The notes beneath the pieces are model-generated. The model searched no databases, was not told the origin of the DNA, and saw only the letters and a list, made by a program, of their open reading frames with translations. The position numbers were made by a program, and so were the translations under genes. A stretch of 52,942 nt of DNA from Anaerolineaceae bacterium UBA6133. Its GTDB lineage: Bacteria > Chloroflexota > Anaerolineae > Anaerolineales > Anaerolineaceae. The stretch lies in the NCBI GenBank assembly GCA_002435825.1, contig DIVL01000053.1:32083-85024 (forward strand), given 5' to 3'. Below, piece by piece: positions 43,608-52,344 of the stretch (within the stretch, counting starts at the first letter, position 1; every line of letters starts with the position of its first letter).

Positions 43608-46540
43608 AACTCACCCTCCTGATCAATGACAGGACTTATGAAACTGAATGCCGGCCAACTGAAAGCCTGCTGGAAGTTTTGAGACGTTTGGGTCTATTAA
43701 GCGTGAAATCCGGCGGATGTATCCGCGGGGAATGCGGAGCATGTACAGTCCTTATGGACGGAGAACCTGTAAATTCCTGCATGTTTCTGGCAGTACAGGC
43801 TCAGGGGCACAGCCTCGAGACGCTTGAGCGATTTGGTCAGCATCCTGAGCAAGGATGGAAGAAAACCGAAGGTTATGACCCAATTCAGAAGGCCTTCATC
43901 GAAAGCGGCTCGATACAATGCGGCTACTGCACTCCAGCCATGATCCTGGCTGCCAGGGCTTTATTGCGGCAGAATTCGGATCCAAGCGATGCCCAGGTGA
44001 GGGAAGCGTTATCCGGTGTGTTGTGCCGCTGTACAGCATACGTGAAGCCAGTCCAGGCGGTTCTGAATGCTGCTGCAGAAATCAGGCAAAGTGAACTTAG
44101 CTCGTCCGAAGATGAGTCGGAAAAGCAGGTTTACGAACCGGAAATCTTTGCAATTGATGAAATCCCTGCAACCGAAACGATTGGTAAATCAGAGGTCAAA
44201 GTGGATGCAGCCAAGCTTGCGCAGGGAAAACCGGCATTTACCGCAGATTTACAGCTACCAGGCACATTGATTGCGAAAGTACTCAGGTCGCCTTATGCCC
44301 ACGCGAGGATCATCAGCATTGACGCTTCCAAGGCAAAAGCTTTGCCGGGTGTGGCGGCTGTAATGACCTGGGAAGATCTGCCGCGTGTGGCGTATTCCAC
44401 TGCCGGCCAGTCTGACCCAATTCCCGGTCCGCTGGACATGTTCTCGCTGGACAATAAAGTTCGGTTTGTTGGGGACAGGCTGGCATTTGTGGCGGCGGAA
44501 ACGGCAGAGATTGCTGAGAAGGCTCTCTCGTTGATTGACGTGACTTATGAACCCTTGCCAGTAATCGTTGACCCAAGGGACGCCATGAAAGAAGGCGCAA
44601 TCCGTATTCACGACGAAGAGGATTACGTCAATTTTGCCGAGTCAGACCCTTCTATCAATCTTGCAGCCAAAATCCGAATTGACATCGGGGACGTCGAAAA
44701 AGGCTTTGCTGAAGCTGATCGAATTTTTGAGCAGGAATATGTGGTTCCCAAAGTACAGCACGCACATATTGAACCGCATGTTACCTTGACCTATTGGGAT
44801 GAAGATGACCGTTTGGTGATCCGCACCAGCACCCAGGTGCCCTTCCATGTCAGGCGTCAGATGGCGCCTGTGCTGGGGCTGCCGGTAAAACGCATCCGCG
44901 TCATCAAACCGCGCATTGGCGGCGGATTCGGCAACAAGCAGGAAGTGCTGATTGAGGATATCGCTGCCCACCTGACGATCGCGACAGGAAAACCTGTGCT
45001 CTATGAAATGAACCGGGAAGAAGAATTCATTGCTTCACGCTCAAGGCATCCGATGCGTGTTCGGATGAAAACCGGCGTCAAGTTGGACGGCACAATGACA
45101 GCTAACGAGATGGTAGCTCTTTCGGACACAGGCGCCTATGGCTGTCATGCTCTGACAGTTACCGGAAACACCGGCCAGAAGACTATGGGTTTATACGTTG
45201 GGGATGGAGAATATCGAAAGCATCCAAATATTCGTTTCTATGCGGATATCGTATACACAAACACATCTCCGGCAGGTGCATACCGCGGTTACGGCGTGCC
45301 GCAGGGATATTGGCCGCTCGACCGCCATCTGGAAAATATCGCACGTGCGCTTGGATTGGATCCAATCGCCTTTCGTCTGAAGAACGCGCTGCGACCAGGT
45401 GAGGTTCAGCCTTTCAGCACCGCGTGGAATGAAGGTCGTGAACCGGTACCAGAAGTTATACACACAGTTGGTCTTGAACAGGCAGTTGCAGAAGGACGCA
45501 AGGCAATCGGTTGGGACGAAAAATTTGGAAATGAATCCTGGCATACCGTTCCGGGTAAACCCCACCTCAGGCGCGGTATTGGCGTTGCGACGGTCATGCA
45601 AGGTACGGCAATTCCCAACTTGGATATGGGCGGCGCCAGTATAAAGATCAACGATGATGGCAGTTTCAACCTATTGGTTGGCGCAACGGACCTCGGAACT
45701 GGAAGTGACACAGTTTTAGGACAGATCGCGGCAGAGACGCTGGGCGTGGACCTGGACGACATTATTGTGACTTCCTCCGACACTGACATGACCCCATTTG
45801 ATGTCGGCGCGTATGCTTCCTCGACAACCTACATATCCGGTACGGCAGTTCTAAAAGCCGCCAAGGATGTTGCGCAGAGAATTAGACAACGCGCGGCTCA
45901 GCTTTTTGAAGAAAAAGGAGAGGTTGTAGAGCCGGCAGATGTGATTTTGAAAGACAAGCATGCAGTTTCTCCATCAGGCTCTCAGATCAGTATGGCAGAG
46001 ATTGCTCTGGACTCACTGCACTGGCGAAACCAGGAACAGATTATGGCGACTGCGTCTTACGTTTCGCCCAACTCCCCGCCGCCCTTCGCCGCGCAATTTG
46101 CGACCGTTCTGGTGGATATCGAGACCGGACAGGTCAGGGTGGAAGAGTTGATCATGGCTGTGGATTCGGGGGTCATTATCAACCCGATTGCAGCGTCTGG
46201 TCAGATCGAAGGTGGCATAGCACAAGCTCTGGGCTACGGTGTCAGTGAGGAAATGCGCTATGACACACAAGGCCAGCCGCGTGAGCGAGACCTGGTGGAT
46301 TATCATGTTTTCCGGGCAGATGAAATGCCCAGCATCCGCTCAATTTTTGTCCAGACCTATGAAGAGACCGGACCTTATGGAGCCAAAGCTGTTGCTGAAA
46401 TACCCCTGGACGGAGCCGCGCCAGCAATCGGAAATGCAGTGCTCGATGCCTGTGGTGCCAGCGTGTTTGAGAATCCGCTAACTCCAGAACGAATCTGGCA
46501 AGCATTAAAACTTAACTCAGAAAGCAGAACCGATGGATAA
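43604..46540 (+). CDS. XdhD-like molybdenum hydroxylase (2Fe-2S and Mo domains fused)
   Basis: 978 residues. The N-terminal ferredoxin domain carries Cys39, 44, 47 and 59 and the helical domain Cys106, 109, 141 and 143, enough for two 2Fe-2S clusters. After a linker comes the xanthine-dehydrogenase hammerhead domain (from about 205), then the Mo-binding domains with KPRIGGGFGNKQE, AYRGYGVPQG and the C-terminal active-site Glu in GAKAVAEIP. This fusion is that of E. coli XdhD, the putative selenate-reductase/hypoxanthine-type enzyme near ssnA and ygfM. The substrate is likely a purine or other N-heterocycle. AAGGAGGA precedes the ATG. Whether it holds selenium is unknown; no YqeB or YqeC is seen. 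Confidence 0.88.
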   Translation: MKLTLLINDRTYETECRPTESLLEVLRRLGLLSVKSGGCIRGECGACTVLMDGEPVNSCMFLAVQAQGHSLETLERFGQHPEQGWKKTEGYDPIQKAFIESGSIQCGYCTPAMILAARALLRQNSDPSDAQVREALSGVLCRCTAYVKPVQAVLNAAAEIRQSELSSSEDESEKQVYEPEIFAIDEIPATETIGKSEVKVDAAKLAQGKPAFTADLQLPGTLIAKVLRSPYAHARIISIDASKAKALPGVAAVMTWEDLPRVAYSTAGQSDPIPGPLDMFSLDNKVRFVGDRLAFVAAETAEIAEKALSLIDVTYEPLPVIVDPRDAMKEGAIRIHDEEDYVNFAESDPSINLAAKIRIDIGDVEKGFAEADRIFEQEYVVPKVQHAHIEPHVTLTYWDEDDRLVIRTSTQVPFHVRRQMAPVLGLPVKRIRVIKPRIGGGFGNKQEVLIEDIAAHLTIATGKPVLYEMNREEEFIASRSRHPMRVRMKTGVKLDGTMTANEMVALSDTGAYGCHALTVTGNTGQKTMGLYVGDGEYRKHPNIRFYADIVYTNTSPAGAYRGYGVPQGYWPLDRHLENIARALGLDPIAFRLKNALRPGEVQPFSTAWNEGREPVPEVIHTVGLEQAVAEGRKAIGWDEKFGNESWHTVPGKPHLRRGIGVATVMQGTAIPNLDMGGASIKINDDGSFNLLVGATDLGTGSDTVLGQIAAETLGVDLDDIIVTSSDTDMTPFDVGAYASSTTYISGTAVLKAAKDVAQRIRQRAAQLFEEKGEVVEPADVILKDKHAVSPSGSQISMAEIALDSLHWRNQEQIMATASYVSPNSPPPFAAQFATVLVDIETGQVRVEELIMAVDSGVIINPIAASGQIEGGIAQALGYGVSEEMRYDTQGQPRERDLVDYHVFRADEMPSIRSIFVQTYEETGPYGAKAVAEIPLDGAAPAIGNAVLDACGASVFENPLTPERIWQALKLNSESRTDG

Positions 46541-47906
46541 GAACAGCATTTTTGGGCGAAAATCCGATACGATCTACGTGACAGGACACATCAACCCTGA
46601 TACTGATTCGATTGCTGCTGCAACGGGATATGCCTGGCTTTTAAGTGAAAGGGATGGCGTGAACGCGGTAGCAAGCAGAGCGGGCTCCATAAACCCTCAG
46701 ACTGCTTATATTCTGAAATGGCTCGAGATTGATCCACCCTTACTGGTAACGGACGCCTCACCGCGATTCGAATCCGTGATGCGCCGACTGGACGCGGTCT
46801 CGCCTGACCGTTCGCTGAACGAGGCATGGACGATCCTCTCGCGCACCGGTGGGATAGCCCCGGTTGTCAATCTGGATGGGACTCCTTACGGAATGGTGAC
46901 CGGAAAAAGCATGTTTGACTTCTTGCGGAGACTCATTGGTCCTCATGCGAAATTACGAGAAATGACGATCGCTCATTTGATGGATATTCCGTGTAGGGAA
47001 GCAGCTAATACGGACATTCCCAGATTCCTGCCGCAAACACGCATCAAAGATGTGATCAATCGCATGCTAAGGCAAGAGGCTAATGAATATTGGGTCGTGG
47101 ATGAGAATAAGCGCTACCTGGGTGTGGTTCGGCAGCAGGATCTGCTTAGCCCCCCCAGGATCAAGGTCGTGTTGGTGGATCATAACGAACCACAACAGTC
47201 CATCGCGAATCTGGAAGAAAGTGAATTACTCGAGATCCTCGACCATCACCGACTCGGAAACCAATCAACACACAATCCGATCAAATTCACGGTTGACATC
47301 GTTGGCAGTACCTCCACATTGGTAACTGAGCAAATCACGGAGGTAGGCTTGAGCGCTCCACCGAGAATTGCTGGCTTGTTGTTGGCAGGGCTGCTTTCGG
47401 ATACTTTGATTTTCAGCTCACCGACTACGACTCCGCGCGACAAGGTTGCCGCGGATGTGCTTGTGAGGTGGGCTTTTGTGCCTGGTTCCCCTCTTGAGGA
47501 CGAGACTCTTCATAGCTATGGAGAAAAGATCATCCATGCTGGCTCGGGTCTGTTAACGCAGGAACCGGAAGTGGTCGTAAAGACAGATATGAAGATGTAT
47601 GAGGCAGCTGGACTCAAGTTTGCGATCGCGCAGGCTGAGACGACAGATGTGTATGAAATAGGGGATTACATGGGCAAGCTTAAAGTTGCCCTGGGTGAGC
47701 TAAAAACACAAAATGAATTGGATTTTGCGGGTTTGATGATCACAGATGTCGTCAAAGGCTCCAGTCGGGTGATTTTTGTGGATGCGCCAATGACATTGGA
47801 CGAATTGCCCTATACACCGCTTGGGGATGGGAGTTTGTTGGCTGAGGGAGTGGTTTCTCGTAAAAAGCAATTGCTGCCAATCATTCTCTCTTTGTTAGAG
47901 GTTTAG
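46533..47906 (+). CDS. ppaC: Family II (DHH) inorganic pyrophosphatase with regulatory CBS pair
   Basis: 457 residues. The N-terminal DHH motif is GHINPDTDSIAAA. Two CBS domains occupy about 70-215 (ending WVVDENKRYLGVVRQQDLL). The phosphatase half resumes with VDHNE and LDHHRLG, and the C-terminal DHHA2 domain ends in SRKKQLLP. CBS-containing members are regulated by adenine nucleotides. It overlaps the hydroxylase gene by 8 bp and precedes xdhC by 1 bp. It could remove the pyrophosphate released by CofC and MocA, both encoded in this run. I see no DRTG insert between the CBS domains. Confidence 0.9.
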   Translation: MDKNSIFGRKSDTIYVTGHINPDTDSIAAATGYAWLLSERDGVNAVASRAGSINPQTAYILKWLEIDPPLLVTDASPRFESVMRRLDAVSPDRSLNEAWTILSRTGGIAPVVNLDGTPYGMVTGKSMFDFLRRLIGPHAKLREMTIAHLMDIPCREAANTDIPRFLPQTRIKDVINRMLRQEANEYWVVDENKRYLGVVRQQDLLSPPRIKVVLVDHNEPQQSIANLEESELLEILDHHRLGNQSTHNPIKFTVDIVGSTSTLVTEQITEVGLSAPPRIAGLLLAGLLSDTLIFSSPTTTPRDKVAADVLVRWAFVPGSPLEDETLHSYGEKIIHAGSGLLTQEPEVVVKTDMKMYEAAGLKFAIAQAETTDVYEIGDYMGKLKVALGELKTQNELDFAGLMITDVVKGSSRVIFVDAPMTLDELPYTPLGDGSLLAEGVVSRKKQLLPIILSLLEV

Positions 47907-47907
47907 A

Positions 47908-48672
47908 ATGGATTTTCTGGACAGATTGGTTGAAGCTAAAAAAGATGGCAAAGCAGTCGCGTTGTGTGTCGTGATTGATACAAAAGGCGCAGTTCCGCGT
48001 CATGCAGGCAGTAAGATGCTGGTCTACACTGACGGACATACAGAGGGCAGCGTTGGAGGGGGAGAATTGGAATCAAGGACGGTGAACGCTGCGCTTGAAT
48101 CCTTAAAGGATGGACGATCAAAGCTCGTGGAGCATTCACTTTCAGCCGAAGACCCGACTTCGGCAGGTGTGTGTGGCGGAGAGGTGAAAGTGTACATCGA
48201 ACCACAGGTCATGCAACCTATCCTGCTGATCTTAGGAGCAGGTCACGTTGGGCAGGCTGTTGCGCGAATTGGACAATTATTGGATTTTCGTGTGATTGTC
48301 TCTGATGACCGCACAGAGTTGTGCAGTTCAGATGTTATGCCGGGTAAGCTTGAGTTTTTGCCCATGCCTATGGCTGAAATACCTAAGCACCTAGAAATTG
48401 ATGAGCGGGTTTATATAGTTGGAGTAACGCGCGGCAGCTCGGTGGACGTCGAAGGGTTGGGACCTATTCTGGAAGGGTCGCCAGCATATATTGGATTGCT
48501 GGGCTCAAAAAACCGTTGGGCTGCCACGAAGCAGGGTTTGATCGAGCGCGGTGTCAGCCCCGAGAAAATCGCAAAGATCAAGTCGCCAATCGGAATTTAT
48601 ATCAAGGCTGAGACCCCCGACGAGATTGCCATCAGTATATTGGCTGAGGTTATTGAAAGATTAAAGAGTTAA
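47908..48672 (+). CDS. xdhC: XdhC-family molybdenum cofactor maturation factor
   Basis: 254 residues. The N-terminal XdhC/CoxI domain has TKGAVPRHAGSKMLV and SVGGGELE; the C-terminal Rossmann part has ILGAGHVGQAVA and ends with GLLGSKNRW. XdhC proteins hold the molybdenum cofactor, help its sulfuration and insert it into xanthine-dehydrogenase-type enzymes. It is placed between the two hydroxylase sets of the cluster and could serve both. Confidence 0.9.
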   Translation: MDFLDRLVEAKKDGKAVALCVVIDTKGAVPRHAGSKMLVYTDGHTEGSVGGGELESRTVNAALESLKDGRSKLVEHSLSAEDPTSAGVCGGEVKVYIEPQVMQPILLILGAGHVGQAVARIGQLLDFRVIVSDDRTELCSSDVMPGKLEFLPMPMAEIPKHLEIDERVYIVGVTRGSSVDVEGLGPILEGSPAYIGLLGSKNRWAATKQGLIERGVSPEKIAKIKSPIGIYIKAETPDEIAISILAEVIERLKS

Positions 48673-48692
48673 CACCCAAATTTGGAGCAAAT

Positions 48693-50099
48693 ATGTGGAA
48701 ACAGTACTTAATGCCTGAGAGTGTCGAAGCCCTAACGGCAGCTTTGGAAGCCGCGCAAGGAGAGACCAGGATTATTGCCGGTGGTACAGACCTGATGGTT
48801 GAGATCAGGAATGGCAAATGGCCTGAACTGGATACGGTCGTTGATATCTCGCGCTTGCCTGGTCTGGATCAGATCAGGAAGGATAATCAGGATGTTATCC
48901 ATATTGGAGCCTTGGTCACGCACAGCGATGTATTGCAGTCTCCAATCCTGAGGGAATTTGCAGCTCCCCTGCTTCAAGCCTGTTATCGGGTGGCATCACC
49001 GCAGTTGCGCAATCGTGCGACCGTGGTCGGTAATCTCGTGACCGCTTCGCCTGCCAACGACACGATCACACCGCTGATGGCGATGGATGCTGAACTTGTG
49101 CTGGTTTCAAGCCATGGGGAACGCACGGTTGCACTAAAGGATTTCTATCTTGGAGTGCGCAAAACCGTGTTGGCTCCGAATGAATTTGTCAAAGAAGTCA
49201 ATTTTCCTGCACTGAAACCCAGTCAGCATGGCAGCTTCATGAAACAGGCTCTGCGCCGCACGCAGGCAATTGCAGTATTAAACTGCTGCGTTCTGTTGGA
49301 TATGGAAGATGAACTCATCCAAAAAGCAGTGATCACCATGGGATCGGTGGCGCCGACAATCATTCACGCAGTTGAAGCGGAAGCTTTTCTGGAAGGGAAA
49401 ACACTTGACGACGAAGTGATAAGAGAAGCGGGTCGACTCGCAGCAGAAGCGACGAGACCCATCAGTGATGTTCGAGCGTCAGACGACTATCGCCTGTACA
49501 TGATGCAAGTTTTGGTTGAAGACGGCTTAAATGAGCTAAAAAATGGCGCACAAGCAGGGAAAGTACCCCCAAAGCCAGTTGCTTTGGACACCAAAGGTGG
49601 ATACCGCAGTCTTGTTGCAGGTGAGTGGGATGGAGAAACAATCCAAACGACCATTAACGGTCAAATGTATATGATTGACGGTGCGTCAGACATGACATTG
49701 TTAAATATGGTGCGAGAGCGCATAGGTTTCACGGGCACAAAGGTGGGATGCGAAGAAGGGGAGTGCGGCGCGTGTACTTTGTTCCTGGATGGTAAGGCAG
49801 TGGTAAGCTGCTTGGTGCCTGCGCCGCGCGCACATATGGCCGATATCACCACCATCGAAGGGATCGCTGAGGGTGAAGAGCTCCATCCAATCCAGCAAGC
49901 CTTTGTGGATCATGGAGCAGTGCAGTGTGGGTATTGCACACCCGGATTTGTGATGGCTGCAGTGAAGTTGCTCCAGGAAAACCCCCATCCAGACCGCGAG
50001 ATGGTGAAGGAAGGCATTTCGGGTAACTTGTGCCGTTGTACAGGCTATTACAAGATTGTTGAATCAATTGAAGCAGCCTGTGGGAAGATGAGGAGCTAA
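48693..50099 (+). CDS. Molybdenum hydroxylase FAD subunit fused to 2Fe-2S subunit
   Basis: 468 residues combining the medium and small subunits of a xanthine-dehydrogenase-type enzyme. The N-terminal FAD domain has AGGTDL (29-34) and RNRATVVGNLVTASPAND (106-123), an intact flavin site. A CO-dehydrogenase flavoprotein C-domain extends to about 285. From about 315 a ferredoxin domain begins, with Cys353, 358, 361 and 373, then the helical cluster domain with Cys412, 415, 447 and 449. Order FAD then 2Fe-2S is the reverse of eukaryotic XDH. It is followed 1 bp later by the Mo subunit. TTGGAGCAA is the ribosome site. Confidence 0.92.
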   Translation: MWKQYLMPESVEALTAALEAAQGETRIIAGGTDLMVEIRNGKWPELDTVVDISRLPGLDQIRKDNQDVIHIGALVTHSDVLQSPILREFAAPLLQACYRVASPQLRNRATVVGNLVTASPANDTITPLMAMDAELVLVSSHGERTVALKDFYLGVRKTVLAPNEFVKEVNFPALKPSQHGSFMKQALRRTQAIAVLNCCVLLDMEDELIQKAVITMGSVAPTIIHAVEAEAFLEGKTLDDEVIREAGRLAAEATRPISDVRASDDYRLYMMQVLVEDGLNELKNGAQAGKVPPKPVALDTKGGYRSLVAGEWDGETIQTTINGQMYMIDGASDMTLLNMVRERIGFTGTKVGCEEGECGACTLFLDGKAVVSCLVPAPRAHMADITTIEGIAEGEELHPIQQAFVDHGAVQCGYCTPGFVMAAVKLLQENPHPDREMVKEGISGNLCRCTGYYKIVESIEAACGKMRS

Positions 50100-50100
50100 G

Positions 50101-52344
50101 ATGAACACAATCGGAAAGTCAGTCCCTCGCATTGATGCGGTTGAGAAAGTCACTGGAAAAGCCAAGTATCCGGGTGATTTTCAGTTTTCTGACCAGCTTG
50201 TAATGAAAGTGCTGTTTGCCCATCGGGCGCACGCCCGGGTTCTTGATATTGATACCACCCAAGCAGAAGCTGTTGAAGGCGTTGTAATGGTGCTGACGGC
50301 AAAAGATGTGCCAGTGAACGAGTATGGGCTTGGCGTCAACGACCAACCCGTCTTGTGCGGACCGGGTTCCGGCATCCGAGGCGCTGATGTTGTGCGCTTT
50401 GAAGGGGATCAGGTGGCGCTGGTCATTGCTGAAAGTGAGGCTATCGCTACTCAAGCGCTCAAGCGCATCGTTGTGTACTATAAAGATTTGCCGGTTGTGA
50501 AAACACTCGGCGAAGCCTTGAAGGAAGACGCTCCCATTCTTCATTCCCGATTGGACAGTAATATATTCCATCACAATATCGTTCGACGGGGCTCAACGGA
50601 TGAAGCCTTCAAGAACTGCGCGGTGATCGTTGAGGGAGAGTATCAGACTCCTGTCCAGGAACATGCCTACTTGCAGCCGGAATCCGGCGTAGCATTCTCG
50701 GACGAAGAAGGCAGGATCACGATTGTGACTGCCGGTCAGTGGGCTCACGAGGACCAGGAACAAGTGGCGCATTCGCTTGGTTTACCCCTTGATAATATTC
50801 GCATCATTTACCCAGCCATTGGAGGGGCGTTTGGCGGTAGAGAAGACATGTCAGTTCAAATTATTCTTGGACTGGCTGCGCTAAAACTTAAAGAACGCGG
50901 AATTAACCGACCAATCAGGATTGTTTGGTCGCGTGAAGAGTCGATCATCGGACATTGTAAGCGACATGCTTACACGATGAAGGCGAAATGGGGCGCGGAC
51001 GCGGAAGGAAAAATTCTGGCTGCTGAATGCGAAATCTGGGCGAATGGCGGTGCTTATGTTTACACCTCCCCCAAGGTGCTTGGAAACGCTACTCTGCTTG
51101 CCACCGGACCTTACGAGGTGCCCAACGTCAGTACGGATGCCTATGCAGTTTACACCAACGATATTCCAGGTGGGGCTTTCCGCGGATTTGGCGGACCGCA
51201 AGGGGCATTTATGGCTGAAATGCAGGTAGATAAACTGGCAGAAGCCCTGGGAATGGACCCGGTCGAATTTCGCATGCGTAATTTGTTCAAGGAAGGTTCC
51301 ACAATTTCAATGGGCTCGCAGCTTCCAGCAGGAGTTACTATCCGGCAGGTAGTCCAGAAATGTGCTGAAGAAGCAGGTTGGACGCAGGGTCCGGATGGCT
51401 GGAAAAAGCCTGAGTTTGCTCCGGCAGAAGACCCCACCGTCAGACGAGGGCTCGGCATTGCGTGCGGTTATAAAAACATCGGTTTTTCTTATGGATACGC
51501 TGAGAATTGTGGCGCCATCATCATCCTTGAGGGAGGCGAGAAAATTGAAACAGCGAAGTTGTTCCATGCTGGTGCTGAAGTTGGCCAGGGATCGCATACC
51601 GCGTTTGCCCAATTTGCAGCCGGAGCCCTGGATTTACCGTTGGAGAAACTTGAATTGCATTATTCAGACACGTCTAACTCACTCAACGCAGGCAGCGTTT
51701 CAGCTTCACGCATGACACACATGGCAGGAAATTCCATTATTGGTGCGGCTAAAATAGCCTTGGAAAATTGGCAGGAAGGCAATCGTCCGGCTGTGGGTTC
51801 TTATGTTTACCGTCCGCCGGCTACTACTTCGATGGACAAAACCGATGGTCACTGCACTCCAAACTTCACTTATGGCTATGTTGCCCAGGCAGTTTTTGCG
51901 GATGTCAACATCCAGACGGGTGAGATGCGCCTGCGGGATGTGATCAGCGTAGACGACGTTGGCAAGGCGATCAACCCCACCCAAGTTGAAGGGCAAATTG
52001 AAGGCGCTGTGGTCCAGGCAACTGGTTACGTAGTCCTTGAGAACTGGAAAAAACGGAATGCCAGGGCTCTGACGAAGGAATTATCGACCTATCTCATTCC
52101 TACAGTTCTTGATATTCCCGATCGGACACGCTCGGTGATCCTGGAATATCCTGATCCAATTGGGCCTTACGGTGCCAGGGGAATGGGCGAGATGCCTTAC
52201 CTTCCTTTTGCGCCCGCAGTGATCGACGCGGTTTACCATGCCACGGGAGTACGATTCCACAGCTTCCCTCTGACCGCTGAAAAAGTCCTGCGCGGTCTTG
52301 GTAAGCTCAAGCCAGAGGTGAGTGGATTCTGGGATTATGAGTAA
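50101..52344 (+). CDS. Molybdenum hydroxylase Mo-binding subunit (xanthine dehydrogenase type)
   Basis: 747 residues, the large subunit for the FAD/2Fe-2S protein encoded just upstream. Hammerhead domain at about 15-125 starts RIDAVEKVTGKAKYPGDF. Mo-domain motifs: GGAFGGRED, AFRGFGGPQGAF with the substrate-binding Arg seen in purine hydroxylases, GQGSHTAFAQ, and the active-site Glu in ARGMGEMP. It hydroxylates a purine-like or N-heteroaromatic compound using water and passes electrons to the 2Fe-2S/FAD chain. The substrate is not settled by sequence; xanthine or hypoxanthine is the leading guess given ssnA in the cluster. Confidence 0.9.
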   Translation: MNTIGKSVPRIDAVEKVTGKAKYPGDFQFSDQLVMKVLFAHRAHARVLDIDTTQAEAVEGVVMVLTAKDVPVNEYGLGVNDQPVLCGPGSGIRGADVVRFEGDQVALVIAESEAIATQALKRIVVYYKDLPVVKTLGEALKEDAPILHSRLDSNIFHHNIVRRGSTDEAFKNCAVIVEGEYQTPVQEHAYLQPESGVAFSDEEGRITIVTAGQWAHEDQEQVAHSLGLPLDNIRIIYPAIGGAFGGREDMSVQIILGLAALKLKERGINRPIRIVWSREESIIGHCKRHAYTMKAKWGADAEGKILAAECEIWANGGAYVYTSPKVLGNATLLATGPYEVPNVSTDAYAVYTNDIPGGAFRGFGGPQGAFMAEMQVDKLAEALGMDPVEFRMRNLFKEGSTISMGSQLPAGVTIRQVVQKCAEEAGWTQGPDGWKKPEFAPAEDPTVRRGLGIACGYKNIGFSYGYAENCGAIIILEGGEKIETAKLFHAGAEVGQGSHTAFAQFAAGALDLPLEKLELHYSDTSNSLNAGSVSASRMTHMAGNSIIGAAKIALENWQEGNRPAVGSYVYRPPATTSMDKTDGHCTPNFTYGYVAQAVFADVNIQTGEMRLRDVISVDDVGKAINPTQVEGQIEGAVVQATGYVVLENWKKRNARALTKELSTYLIPTVLDIPDRTRSVILEYPDPIGPYGARGMGEMPYLPFAPAVIDAVYHATGVRFHSFPLTAEKVLRGLGKLKPEVSGFWDYE

